DNA from: a virus | IMG/VR virus record: IMGVR_UViG_3300025096_003057 | Location: 1 to 46,382 of that record | DNA: 46,382 nucleotides | Strand: one strand, 5' to 3' | Shown: piece after piece, positions 38,104 through 46,382 of the stretch | How the letters are laid out: every line of letters starts with the position of its first letter | Position numbering within the stretch: the first letter of the stretch is position 1 | Position numbers and translations under genes: made by a program | The notes under the pieces: model-generated | What the model saw: the letters and a program-made list of their open reading frames with translations, nothing else | Told to the model about the DNA's origin: nothing | Databases searched by the model: none

Positions 38104-41100
38104 AGTTCTTCTTCCAGCACTAAATTATTAATATTGAATATATTTGTTATGACATGTTGTTTATTATAAACATTAGATAATCTTGCCAATACAAAATTTT
38201 GAAGATCATCATCATCTAAAATAAATACAAATGGATTGTTAGCCCAATCTGTAGCTTCTAAAAATTGCTCAATTTCATCTGTAAATGCCGATGTCTTATG
38301 TGTAAAATTAAGTTGGAATGCTTGTCTGCTTTCACCTCTCTTTGTACTAAATTTTTGTCCTCCTCTTGAGGAAGTATTGACCCCTACATTTGGTGCTTGA
38401 GAAAATTTATATCCAACATTAAAGTTTTTAGATAAAGCAATTTTCTTACCGAATACTAATTTGCCTATTTTATAAAAATCATCAGCAGTTTCTTGAGCAT
38501 CTATAACCAACCTCGCATACCTTAAACTTGTATCAGCTATCTGTTGAGATACTCTATCTACAAATACTACAAAAGTATCTGAAGAAGCTAAACCATCAGT
38601 TGTTAATGATGCAGTAGTTATTTTTATTTCTGTGGCATTATTAGATTCTATTTTATAAGTCTTCCCACTTGCTGTTCCACTTGTAGGTCTTAAATACATT
38701 GGTCTGTTTGGTCTTGCCAATTGATTAAGTTTTAAAGCTAATGAGCTATCAGTTACTGTATTCTGTGTTACACCTGTAACAGTACCACTTACCTCTGATC
38801 TAACTGTAAATGCTTGATCAATTGTAGGACTACCCCAAGAATCTGCTGCATTCATTTGAAACTTGCCAGTTCTAAAATTTATCCCTACAAGATTAATTTG
38901 ATCAACATTAAAAATTTTATTTTCACCAGCATCAAATACATAAACATGCTCTGATCCATCATCTTCTGTTCTAACTAAATCAGATGGACTATCAGTTACC
39001 ATATCTTCTTTTGGAAAAGTAAATGCAGAACCAATTGTCCATAAATCATCAACAACTCCATCAGAACCACCCCATGTTATTGTTACACCATCTTTAAGGA
39101 ATTGTGGTTTTGATCCTGTAGCAGTTAATCTTTGTACCAAATCATCAGGATTACTAAATCCATCATACAGCCCGTCTTCACTTTCTACAAACTCCAATGA
39201 ATGAACTTTCATAGTTGCAGCATTTTTGACAATCCCAAATTCTAAAAAACTATCTGTGTCAACACCAGATTTACTTATCTCTGTTCCTTCAACAGCACTT
39301 ATCCACTTTATACCTCTATCGTGTGTATTCCTATACCAAATAGACACAGCACTATTTTTCATTGCTAATAAAAACTCATGGTCATCTGTCAAGCCATGAA
39401 CAACATTTTTAGCTACTGTATCTGAAAATTCACTCCATGTTCTTGCTTGCCATTGTAAAGCTCCCCAAGCATCAGTTTTATTTCCATCCATTACAGAAAA
39501 TGCTGTCGTTGAAAATCTTAAAGTAGTTTGTATATGATTAGTCCCGTCAGATAGTTGTGCTCTAAATATACAAGCCTCAGTTGCTGTTGACCCACCTGAA
39601 TCTATTTCAACTTTAAATCTTGCTTTAACACCACTTGTTGTCCTTACATTATTTATTGTTCTTTTATAAAGTCTACTATCTACACTTGATGTAGTTGTAA
39701 GAGTTAAAACCCCACCTGACTCCGCTCCTGTTCCAGCAGCAGTTGTCAAAACAAAACTTGTGACTTTATCTGGCAACCCTAATATTGGATAGTAGCAATC
39801 TCTATAAGGAGTAGACTCTGTAACATTTCTCCAAGCATGAGTCTTTATAGCAGATAAATGACCATTAGCTCCGTCCCAACTTTCAAATAAAGTAAGGAGT
39901 GTCCCTGCAAATCTTTCTAATGTTGGATTATAGAATCCTCTGTTTGCAGTTGCTAAAATAGTATGTCCTTGATTTGGTAAGGGATTCATTAGTTGAACTG
40001 TCCCCCAAGCAGTACCTGTTTTATCACTTGATTTTACTATTCTCAAATCTCTATTTTTATTTTCATGAGCAACTACATGAATCAATCCACCATCTTCTAT
40101 TGTAGTAGTCGGCATTGAATATTCTTCAGTAGCAGAAGACATAACAGAAGAAGAAGCTAACCCCCAAGACGATCCATCAGCAGAAGATGAAATATAAATC
40201 TTTCCAAAATTATTTGTTGCTATATCTTGATGCTCATATGCAGCTATAAATGCTCCTGTGTCTAATACACTTAAATCACAATGAACAGCACTTGTCTTTA
40301 TTGTTACCTCCGCCCCCCATGTCCCGCCATTATCAGTAGATTTTCTTGAATAACAAATTCTACCTCTATGGTAAGATATTAAAATATTATTTCCTGATCT
40401 TGCTAAAGATATTTTATTATTCTCATCTAAATCAGCTGTTATAGTTGTAACAGTTGCAAAAGTAGCACCATTATCATCTGATTTAAATATATTTATTGTA
40501 CCTGCTGCTTTATCTCTAAAGGCACATATGATTCTGTTTGGTATTGAAGCATTTGAAGCTAACTGTACAACTGCTGGGTGTGTATAACCTGTATTGTTAG
40601 CATCTATTGAAACCTCACTCCCCCATGTTCCAGCTGATATATCAAATCTTTTTGCTACAGCATCATAATTTGCCCCACCTTGGTTTTTATTATAAACTGC
40701 TAACAAATCAGCATTATTCAATTTAATACAATCAATAGATGAAATAGTAGATTCAAAAGCAAGTCCAGTTGGAACTGTGCTTACACTTGAAAATGAAGTT
40801 GTTATTGTAGAACTTATTCCTGAGAATTGATAAATCCTATCTGTATTAGAATCGCCATGCAATAAATTTCTACTATCAAATGCTAATCCTGCAGGTGTAG
40901 TTGATGGAGAAGAAAAAGATGTCAACACTGTAGTACTAAATCCTGAATGTCTATAAATTCTATCCGCTGCTGAATCTGCTGATACTAAATTCTGTCCTTC
41001 AAAAGTAAGTCCAGTTGGGTTGGTTGAAATAGAAGAAAAAGAATCTATAACTGTCTGGCTCATCCCAGAAAATTTATAAATTCTTTGAGTAGTAGCATCA

Positions 41101-41369
41101 CCTGAAATTAAATTTCTACCATCAAATGTTAATCCAGTAGCATTTGTTCCTGGCACAGTAAAGCTGTTCAGTACTGTATTACTAACTCCACTCATGTGAA
41201 AGACAATACCAGAAGTATTAATCAAAGCAATATCTCTTTGATTAACAAATGCCAATCCCTGTGGGTTAGTAACTGGACTTGAAAACGAATTTATTATAGT
41301 TCCAGTGTTAGCAGAATGAAGATAAATTCTATCTGTATTTGAATCTGCGGAGAATAAGTTTTTTCTCAT
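38100..41369 (-). CDS. Large tail-tip adhesin: beta-propeller repeats plus Asp-box region, 1089 aa
   Basis: Residues ~1-208 are five ~40-residue NHL/propeller-like repeats (DSNTDRIYLHSANTG...SFSSPVTNPQGLAF and variants). Residues ~215-545 contain sialidase-type Asp boxes (SDDNGATFATVT, STDNGGTWGAEV, ISSSADGSSWG), i.e. a second propeller of the neuraminidase/BNR kind. Residues ~560-720 read as a beta-sandwich (FRAQLSDGTNHIQTTLRF), and the C-terminal ~350 residues are a virion-attachment region ending VFILDDDDLQNFVLARLSN. No catalytic Tyr/Glu/Arg set of sialidases can be assigned. The most likely role is receptor binding or a glycan-binding tail-tip protein. Ends by ATGA with the 580-aa gene. 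Confidence 0.65.
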   Translation of the reverse strand: MRKNLFSADSNTDRIYLHSANTGTIINSFSSPVTNPQGLAFVNQRDIALINTSGIVFHMSGVSNTVLNSFTVPGTNATGLTFDGRNLISGDATTQRIYKFSGMSQTVIDSFSSISTNPTGLTFEGQNLVSADSAADRIYRHSGFSTTVLTSFSSPSTTPAGLAFDSRNLLHGDSNTDRIYQFSGISSTITTSFSSVSTVPTGLAFESTISSIDCIKLNNADLLAVYNKNQGGANYDAVAKRFDISAGTWGSEVSIDANNTGYTHPAVVQLASNASIPNRIICAFRDKAAGTINIFKSDDNGATFATVTTITADLDENNKISLARSGNNILISYHRGRICYSRKSTDNGGTWGAEVTIKTSAVHCDLSVLDTGAFIAAYEHQDIATNNFGKIYISSSADGSSWGLASSSVMSSATEEYSMPTTTIEDGGLIHVVAHENKNRDLRIVKSSDKTGTAWGTVQLMNPLPNQGHTILATANRGFYNPTLERFAGTLLTLFESWDGANGHLSAIKTHAWRNVTESTPYRDCYYPILGLPDKVTSFVLTTAAGTGAESGGVLTLTTTSSVDSRLYKRTINNVRTTSGVKARFKVEIDSGGSTATEACIFRAQLSDGTNHIQTTLRFSTTAFSVMDGNKTDAWGALQWQARTWSEFSDTVAKNVVHGLTDDHEFLLAMKNSAVSIWYRNTHDRGIKWISAVEGTEISKSGVDTDSFLEFGIVKNAATMKVHSLEFVESEDGLYDGFSNPDDLVQRLTATGSKPQFLKDGVTITWGGSDGVVDDLWTIGSAFTFPKEDMVTDSPSDLVRTEDDGSEHVYVFDAGENKIFNVDQINLVGINFRTGKFQMNAADSWGSPTIDQAFTVRSEVSGTVTGVTQNTVTDSSLALKLNQLARPNRPMYLRPTSGTASGKTYKIESNNATEIKITTASLTTDGLASSDTFVVFVDRVSQQIADTSLRYARLVIDAQETADDFYKIGKLVFGKKIALSKNFNVGYKFSQAPNVGVNTSSRGGQKFSTKRGESRQAFQLNFTHKTSAFTDEIEQFLEATDWANNPFVFILDDDDLQNFVLARLSNVYNKQHVITNIFNINNLVLEEEL
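40745..41369 (-). repeat. Five ~40-codon tandem repeats in the N-terminus of the adhesin
   Basis: The pattern GD/SADSxxDRIYxxSGxSxTVxxSF, then SxxxTNPxGLxFxxxN, occurs five times in a row, one propeller blade per repeat. The second unit is the most diverged (IALINTSGIVFHMSG). Copies differ enough that they are not a recent slippage product. Confidence 0.75.
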
Positions 41370-41386
41370 TTGTCATATACTCTGGG

Positions 41387-41692
41387 TTAAATTCTGACTG
41401 TTACAACCTCAAAATCTTCAAAAATAGGTTCAGCATTTAACCCAAAGAATGTAGCACCTCCGTCATCAGAGAATATAAATTTTGATGCACCTATATCGCC
41501 TGCAGTCTTTATTTGTACAGTTATGTTCATGGCAGTAGTGCCAAAATAAGCACCAGCACTAACTAGTGTTAATGATCCAGTATTGTTGGTGCTCTTTACT
41601 GGTTGATCTACAAACTCATCAAACTCAGATGTAGACGATAAAACATTATCTTTTACTAAATTTTTATTTGCAAGTATGACGCTTGAACCCAT
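41387..41692 (-). CDS. Small virion-like protein, 101 aa
   Basis: Beta-rich, Ser/Thr/Gly/Asn-rich: MGSSVILANKNLVKDNVL, STNNTGSLTLVSAGAYFG, MNITVQIKTAGDIGASKF, FSDDGGATFFGLN. The last part resembles an Asp-box-like turn also seen in the 1089-aa protein encoded just downstream. Probably a structural tail protein or a chaperone for the adhesin. Not assigned to a family. Confidence 0.5.
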   Translation of the reverse strand: MGSSVILANKNLVKDNVLSSTSEFDEFVDQPVKSTNNTGSLTLVSAGAYFGTTAMNITVQIKTAGDIGASKFIFSDDGGATFFGLNAEPIFEDFEVVTVRI

Positions 41693-41694
41693 AG

Positions 41695-42459
41695 CTAAAC
41701 TCTCTCAATAATTTCATCAAGTTTCTTTTGGTGCTCAATATTTTTTACAATTTTTAAATTTCCATTATTCCTTTTATTTTGTTCTTCAACTAAAAGATCA
41801 TTGACTCTTTTTAATGACATACGATCAACCTTATGGTCACAATGAACATTTTTATCTACATATATTTTATAACCAATGTCTATTGCATTATCACAAAAGA
41901 TAAAATCTTGACCACAAGATATTTCACCTCTCTCATTATATTTACTTTCATAAAACATTGTTCGTCCTGTAGTTTTTAATAAATGCTCTTTCATCTTTAC
42001 TATAACTTCTCTTTTTATTAACACACAAGAAGCACCAGTAGCAGAACATTCTTGCAACCTTATATCTTTATTCTTTTGCCAATCTACATTAGAATAGCCT
42101 CCATTTACTTTATCTAAAATAACCGCAAATGGATATCCATATTGAAAGCTGAAACAAGTAGCACCGACAATATCTTTGTCATGTCTAACTAATTCATCTA
42201 TACAATTCTGTGGTGGAACAATGTCACTATCTATTGTTAAAACATAATCATTATCACTTTCTAAAAATCTATGCATAGCTTTGTTTCTGACACTGTCTAT
42301 CGGTTTTCCGTCAACTATATCTATATTTAAAATATATTTTCCTGGTTCTATAAAATTATAATGCGTTACATTTTTCAAAACCCACATGAAAAGTTCTGGC
42401 TCAATTCTTGTGTATGGAGCAATCGGGATGCTTATAAGAATTTTTTTAGGTTTATCCAT
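41695..42459 (-). CDS. Glycosyltransferase-like protein (GT-A fold), 254 aa
   Basis: ILISIPIAPYTRIEPELF start, SVRNKAMHRFLESDNDYVLTIDSDIVPP (~59-86) with a DxD-type DSD and an NxAxxxFL helix before it, as in GT2-type glycosyltransferases. IVGATCFSFQYGYPFA and ATGASCVLIKREVI, then CGQDFIFCDNA (catalytic acidic region) and VHCDHKVDR follow. A nucleotide-sugar-dependent enzyme placed inside the tail gene cluster, between the HNH gene and virion genes; the tail or cell-surface glycans are possible acceptors, and the sugar cluster at 537-11119 may supply its donor. Fold call is firm, acceptor is unknown. Confidence 0.75.
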   Translation of the reverse strand: MDKPKKILISIPIAPYTRIEPELFMWVLKNVTHYNFIEPGKYILNIDIVDGKPIDSVRNKAMHRFLESDNDYVLTIDSDIVPPQNCIDELVRHDKDIVGATCFSFQYGYPFAVILDKVNGGYSNVDWQKNKDIRLQECSATGASCVLIKREVIVKMKEHLLKTTGRTMFYESKYNERGEISCGQDFIFCDNAIDIGYKIYVDKNVHCDHKVDRMSLKRVNDLLVEEQNKRNNGNLKIVKNIEHQKKLDEIIERV

Positions 42460-43126
42460 TCATTTCTCCTGTTAAATTTATAGATTCATAATTAAAATTC
42501 AAGTCATGATTGAGTTTATTTAAAGATTTTAAAATAACTGTCCAATGTATTCTAACAAAATTAGTTTTTAAATGACAAGTAACACAAAGACTAATTAAAT
42601 TTTCAGGATTATTATTTTGTTTATTATAATCTATGTGATGAACATGTAATTTCTTATTCTTTTGTTTTTTACTACATAATCTACAAAGATATTTATCTCT
42701 TTTTCTTACTTGTTCTTTTAAAGTGTTATTAAACTCGATTCCGTATGGTTCAAAGGAAATTCCACCCAACCATCTTGGATTCTTACTACCTTTTGTATCA
42801 ATTGAATTACTTATCTTCTTTCGTGTTTCTTCTGAATGCTGTTTCCCATACATTGCATTACCTGAACCAGAACGATCTCTACTCATCTTTAGTTTAGTTT
42901 CTTCTGAGTGTTTTTTACCAAACATAGAATTATTTTTACCCGACGTATCTGAACGATTAAGCTTTAACTTTAATTTTTGTTCTTCTGTAAACGTAGTACC
43001 CTTTCTTTTTTTACCAAGATTTCTAATACGTTCCATTTCGTACTTATTATTTTTTAATGTATTGCTTATCTTTAGTTTCTGTTCTTCTGACATCCTTTTA
43101 CCTTTATTCCAAGCTATTCTTTTCAT
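42452..43126 (-). CDS. HNH homing endonuclease with NUMOD3 repeats, 224 aa
   Basis: Relative of the enzyme at 7770. NUMOD3-like repeats ~35-110 (KNNSMFGKKHSEETKLKM, GNAMYGKQHSEETRKKI) precede GSKNPRWLGGISFEPYGIEF, the same hinge as the other copy (NWVGGVSFEPYGIEF). The HNH nuclease has CRLCSKKQ, LHVHHIDYNKQNNN, ENLISLCVTCH. A free-standing insertion between tape measure (stop 43136) and glycosyltransferase (start 42459). The two copies share architecture and C-terminal sequence but have different N-termini. Confidence 0.9.
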   Translation of the reverse strand: MKRIAWNKGKRMSEEQKLKISNTLKNNKYEMERIRNLGKKRKGTTFTEEQKLKLKLNRSDTSGKNNSMFGKKHSEETKLKMSRDRSGSGNAMYGKQHSEETRKKISNSIDTKGSKNPRWLGGISFEPYGIEFNNTLKEQVRKRDKYLCRLCSKKQKNKKLHVHHIDYNKQNNNPENLISLCVTCHLKTNFVRIHWTVILKSLNKLNHDLNFNYESINLTGEMNG

Positions 43127-43135
43127 AAGAAACTC

Positions 43136-46100
43136 TTAAGAATTCACGAGATTAAAATTTTCTGTATTTTGTTCTTCTACCATCAATCTAAAATCTCCTA
43201 TGTTTCTATTTTGATTATCTGAATTCACTTCATCTATTATTGAATTTAAATCTTTTGCGAATAAATTTTCTACAAATACATTTATAACTTTACCTCCTCC
43301 ACCTCCTAATGGAACTATTGCTTCAGGTCCTTGTTCAGCCATCAAACCTACTCCCCCAGTTTTTGTCCCTAGTAGTATAGTTGGTTCTTTTATAATTCCT
43401 CCGTCTGCAAATATACTACTAAGTCCACCCACTATACCTCCAATCACAGTTCCAATACCAGGAGCAACAAGCGTACCTGCTGCTGCACCACCAGCTATTC
43501 CTCCAATAGTACTTCCTGCTTGACCACCTACAACTTCTTCCCCTAAAGCACTGCCAATTTGACCACCTATCAACCCAGCTCCACCAGCACCAAGAAGCAC
43601 CCCCCCTGATGCACCTGTGCCTGCAAATCCTGCAGAGGTAATAGAACCTCCCGCAGTTGTCGGACCAATGAATCCTGCTACTGGAGCACCTGCTGAACTA
43701 CCACCGAAAAGACCAGCTATTTGGGTTAGATTACCGATTCCACCTCCTCCAACTTGACCTCCAGATACACCAGTAGGACCACCTCCCAATGCACCAGGAA
43801 ATAAAAGTCTAAATACTGCCGATGCTGCTGCTTGTGCTGCCATTTGAGCAAGTGCATCAATAAAAAGATCAAGCATTCGTTGCATCAATGTTTTAAATGA
43901 ATTTCCAATATCTTTAAAATTTCCTTTTAATGCATCAGTCACAATACTCTTAAAACTATCTTTTAAAACACCATAAGTAGCTATTCCAAAATCAGCTATT
44001 TGTTGGTTAACAGATTTAAAAGATAACAATTGACTCGCAATACCAATTCGAAACGCATCAAGACGAGTTACTTCACCTTCAGCTAATATATTATTTAGTT
44101 TATTATGAATCTCTTGTCTTGCTTTAGCAGTAAGATTTTCGTCGTTGACTTGTATTAGTAATTGAGCAGCAGATTCTTGTGTGACCTCTTTTTTAAGTTC
44201 CCTTAATTTTTCTGTTGTAGCTCTTTCTATATTTACAATTGCTTCTGCTGCATTTTCTTTAATCAACGCTTCAGCTCGAGAACCTGCTTCAATTTCTAAT
44301 AATTTTTCATTAGCAGCATCTCTAACGATTTCTATTTGAATCTTTTCTTGTGCTTTGACAACTCTGGTCAAATCTTTTATTCCGATTATCCTTGTTTTAT
44401 TTGCAAGAGTTTGCGTTTTTAGAATTTCTTTTATTTTTCCTTCTTCTAAAGCAAAAGCCTGCAATTGTAGTTTTCTCCTAATACTTATTTCTTTTTTCAA
44501 TACTTTTGTTATCTCTAACTGAGAAACTATAAAATTTGGAACTTGCTTTTGTCCTAATTTTAATATCAATAATTGTGCTTCTTCTAATGTAGTAAGAACT
44601 TTCTTAGTTTCTGTTTGTACAGTTACAAATGGTTTTTTAATAGGTTCATCAATTTCTTTTACAGTCTTTTTTAAATTAGCAAGTTGTTTCTCCATAGCAA
44701 TCAAATCTTCAGTTGATGCAGGAACAACTTTACTGAATCCAAATAAACCATCTTCTAATTTAGTACCAGTTCTTATTTGTTGTTCAAGAAGTTTGATTTG
44801 ATCATTGAGTCTGTCAGTAGTATCAATAGCTCCATTTAAAGATTCTGCTAAAAATTTTACAGTCTTATCAGTAGCAGTTATAGCAGCTAAAAATCCAACC
44901 GCCCCTATTTTACCAAAAAAGATAGATCCTAATAATCCACCAACACCAAAAAAAGTAACATTTTCTAAAAATATTTTAGCTAAATCTCCTATAATACTTA
45001 CAACATCTAAAAAAGGCTGTTTTAAATCTCGCATTACGTTTAATATGCCTTTACTTGTTTCTTTAAATTGAATGTACCCTTTATCTAATAATTCTCTAAC
45101 TGCATCTTTATTTTTAGTAAACTTATCAGCTACTCCATCCAATATTTTTTGTAAATCTCCCCCTGCTGTTTTAATTAAATCATTAACAACAGGTAACAAA
45201 ACATCTCCAATTTCAAATGCAGCTTTTCCTAATCTATTCCCTAATAATCTCAATTTACTTGCAGTACCACTAATAAAAACATCAAATTCCTTTTGCAAAG
45301 AAGTTCCTCTTTCTACTTCATCGCTTGCAGTTTTTAAATTTTTTGCCATTAACTCAGTGCTATTAGATAAAGCATTAAATACTAATCTTGCTCTGGAGCC
45401 TGAAATCCCAACTGCTTCAAATTGAGCAATAACTTGGTCAGCGGGCAGTTTACTAATGGCTTCAGACCATTTTTGAATTGTACCTATTCCATCTTTTTCT
45501 ATCGCACTTCTAAACTCTGCAGCAGTTAAACCCATTTGTTTTCCAAAAACATCTGCCTTTTTTATCATATTTGCAAATGTATTACTAACAGCAGTACCAG
45601 CTAACTCTGATCTAAATCCTAAATCTATCAAAGTGGCACTTAATCCTGCAACTTCTGAAGCACTTAAACCTATCTGCAAAGATGCTGGTCCTAATCTTCG
45701 CATAAAATATGCTATTTGTGGAACTTTGGCTGTAGTAGTATTTTCTAATTCATTCATAACTCCAGCTAAATTTTCTATTTCTGCTATAGGGATTTTAAAA
45801 ACATTTGCTATTCGTGCCAATGATACAGCAGCTTCTTCAGCTGTAAAATTAGTGACTGTAGCAACTTTAGCAATAGTCTCAGTAAACTTTAAAATATCAG
45901 GAGCACTCTGAATACCGAGTTGGCCAGCTACAGCACCAATTTCTGCTAATTCTCTTGCTGATATTGGTATGACAGTAGATAAATTGATAAAATCTTTTCT
46001 TAAAGTGTCTATAGCTGCTGCAGATAAACCAGTAGTTTTTCTAACACTTAACATTGATGTTTCTAAATCTACAGTTCTTTTTATCGTTACCCCAAGACCA

Positions 46101-46324
46101 GCAGCTAATCCTACACCAGCAATCACAGTAAATCGTTTTACAGCCGTACCAGCAAATTCAGCAGCTCTCTTTATCTTTGTTCCTGCTTTAGTAAAGCCTG
46201 CTGAAAACCTTTGAGCGGCACGTGTTCCTTTTTTATCAAGCTTCTCAACTTCACCAGTAAATTGACGAATGCCTTTTATCGCTCCGCTGGGATCTGTGGT
46301 TATGGAAAGTGAAATCACCGCCAT
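43136..46324 (-). CDS. Tail tape-measure protein, 1062 aa
   Basis: N-terminal ~75-330 matches the TP901-type tape-measure core (RTVDLETSMLSVRKTTGLS, AAVAGQLGIQSAPDILKF, TTAKVPQIAYFMRRLGPAS, GFRSELAGTAVSNTFANMI). Two hydrophobic stretches lie at ~440-480. A long coiled-coil region (~500-740) follows, then a Gly/Ala-rich, membrane-active C-terminus (~845-1005) and MAEQGPEAIVPLGGGG, the phage motif near the end of many tape measures. It sets tail length and is ejected into the host envelope. The start has AAGGCGG upstream. The HNH gene follows ten bases after its stop. Confidence 0.92.
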   Translation of the reverse strand: MAVISLSITTDPSGAIKGIRQFTGEVEKLDKKGTRAAQRFSAGFTKAGTKIKRAAEFAGTAVKRFTVIAGVGLAAGLGVTIKRTVDLETSMLSVRKTTGLSAAAIDTLRKDFINLSTVIPISARELAEIGAVAGQLGIQSAPDILKFTETIAKVATVTNFTAEEAAVSLARIANVFKIPIAEIENLAGVMNELENTTTAKVPQIAYFMRRLGPASLQIGLSASEVAGLSATLIDLGFRSELAGTAVSNTFANMIKKADVFGKQMGLTAAEFRSAIEKDGIGTIQKWSEAISKLPADQVIAQFEAVGISGSRARLVFNALSNSTELMAKNLKTASDEVERGTSLQKEFDVFISGTASKLRLLGNRLGKAAFEIGDVLLPVVNDLIKTAGGDLQKILDGVADKFTKNKDAVRELLDKGYIQFKETSKGILNVMRDLKQPFLDVVSIIGDLAKIFLENVTFFGVGGLLGSIFFGKIGAVGFLAAITATDKTVKFLAESLNGAIDTTDRLNDQIKLLEQQIRTGTKLEDGLFGFSKVVPASTEDLIAMEKQLANLKKTVKEIDEPIKKPFVTVQTETKKVLTTLEEAQLLILKLGQKQVPNFIVSQLEITKVLKKEISIRRKLQLQAFALEEGKIKEILKTQTLANKTRIIGIKDLTRVVKAQEKIQIEIVRDAANEKLLEIEAGSRAEALIKENAAEAIVNIERATTEKLRELKKEVTQESAAQLLIQVNDENLTAKARQEIHNKLNNILAEGEVTRLDAFRIGIASQLLSFKSVNQQIADFGIATYGVLKDSFKSIVTDALKGNFKDIGNSFKTLMQRMLDLFIDALAQMAAQAAASAVFRLLFPGALGGGPTGVSGGQVGGGGIGNLTQIAGLFGGSSAGAPVAGFIGPTTAGGSITSAGFAGTGASGGVLLGAGGAGLIGGQIGSALGEEVVGGQAGSTIGGIAGGAAAGTLVAPGIGTVIGGIVGGLSSIFADGGIIKEPTILLGTKTGGVGLMAEQGPEAIVPLGGGGGKVINVFVENLFAKDLNSIIDEVNSDNQNRNIGDFRLMVEEQNTENFNLVNS

Positions 46325-46326
46325 CG

Positions 46327-46382
46327 TTATACCGCCTTCAATTTACTATTAATCAATCTAATTAGAAATAATTTCCATTTTT
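46327..46382 (-). CDS. C-terminal end of the gene upstream of the tape measure (partial)
   Basis: One reverse frame is open from the window edge to a TAA three bases before the tape-measure ATG: KWKLFLIRLINSKLKAV and stop. Long-tailed phages usually encode tail-assembly chaperones directly upstream of the tape measure, so this could be the end of one. Too short to identify; the other frames stop sooner. Confidence 0.4.
   Translation of the reverse strand, partial: KWKLFLIRLINSKLKAV

Noticed and set aside
44805-46214. Several plus-strand open frames opposite the tape-measure gene
   Set aside because: They mirror the tape measure's helical coding sequence, lack ribosome sites and run against the direction of all neighbours.
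1-46382. CRISPR array or recognisable insertion sequence
   Set aside because: No regularly spaced short direct repeats and no transposase motif (DDE, HUH or serine recombinase) were seen. The repeats present are protein-domain repeats or promoter-like boxes.

Overview
The window is a 46.4 kb, strongly AT-rich stretch of a tailed double-stranded DNA bacteriophage. It carries a tail tape-measure protein, tail proteins, a lysis cassette and a phage-type replisome packed in one near-continuous array. All but one of the genes I can support lie on the minus strand, so transcription runs from high to low coordinates. Neighbouring genes very often overlap by ATGA. A long tape measure without a visible contractile sheath suggests a long non-contractile tail. 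A spanin-like coiled-coil membrane protein and a lipobox lipoprotein beside the amidase point to a Gram-negative host. The host itself cannot be named. Terminase, portal and capsid genes are not present and probably lie beyond base 46382.

Layout, in order of transcription. (1) 46382-36361: end of an upstream gene, tape measure, an inserted HNH endonuclease, a glycosyltransferase-like protein, a 101-aa protein, a 1089-aa beta-propeller/Asp-box adhesin candidate and a 580-aa tail protein, closed by a strong terminator (36262-36310). (2) 36248-31874: two virion-like proteins, a P-loop sulfotransferase-like protein, a beta-rich protein, then a lysis cassette (amidase, lipoprotein, holin-like protein, 23-aa basic peptide, spanin-like protein, membrane coiled-coil protein). 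(3) 31877-30395: a gene-poor gap holding the only plus-strand gene (a ribbon-helix-helix regulator), a GC-richer block able to fold into several hairpins, and small genes. (4) 30769-24207: small zinc-ribbon proteins, a MoxR AAA ATPase / DUF3150-like / metallopeptidase-VWA triad, a terminator, more small genes, an SNF2 helicase and a sigma-like factor. (5) 24072-11476: helicase, primase, a SacI-family restriction endonuclease next to a truncated cytosine methyltransferase, a sliding-clamp-like protein, a uracil-glycosylase/polymerase A fusion, clamp loader, a coiled-coil protein, a gp32-like protein and a RecA/UvsX recombinase. (6) 11272-537: a nucleotide-sugar cluster with four sugar dehydratase/epimerase genes (one broken), an RmlC-like epimerase, an SDR, two SAM methyltransferase-like genes and a thiamine-pyrophosphate E1 alpha/beta pair split by an HNH gene. 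(7) 544-1: an RNA ligase remnant joined out of frame to the C-terminal part of a DNA methyltransferase.

The genes fit together as a phage with its own replication fork (helicase, primase, clamp, loader, polymerase, SSB, recombinase, SNF2 helicase), its own candidate transcription specificity (sigma-like protein, RHH regulator, a recurrent AATGAGTATAATA box 5' of gene starts) and a large sugar-modification capacity. The most unusual part is the sugar cluster with E1 alpha/beta but no E2 or E3. That pattern fits transfer of a two-carbon unit onto a nucleotide sugar to make a branched sugar, rather than central metabolism. A second notable point is a SacI-type endonuclease whose partner methyltransferase is broken, in a genome that still contains GAGCTC sites.

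All calls rest on reading the sequence and on recalled family motifs; no database search was run.
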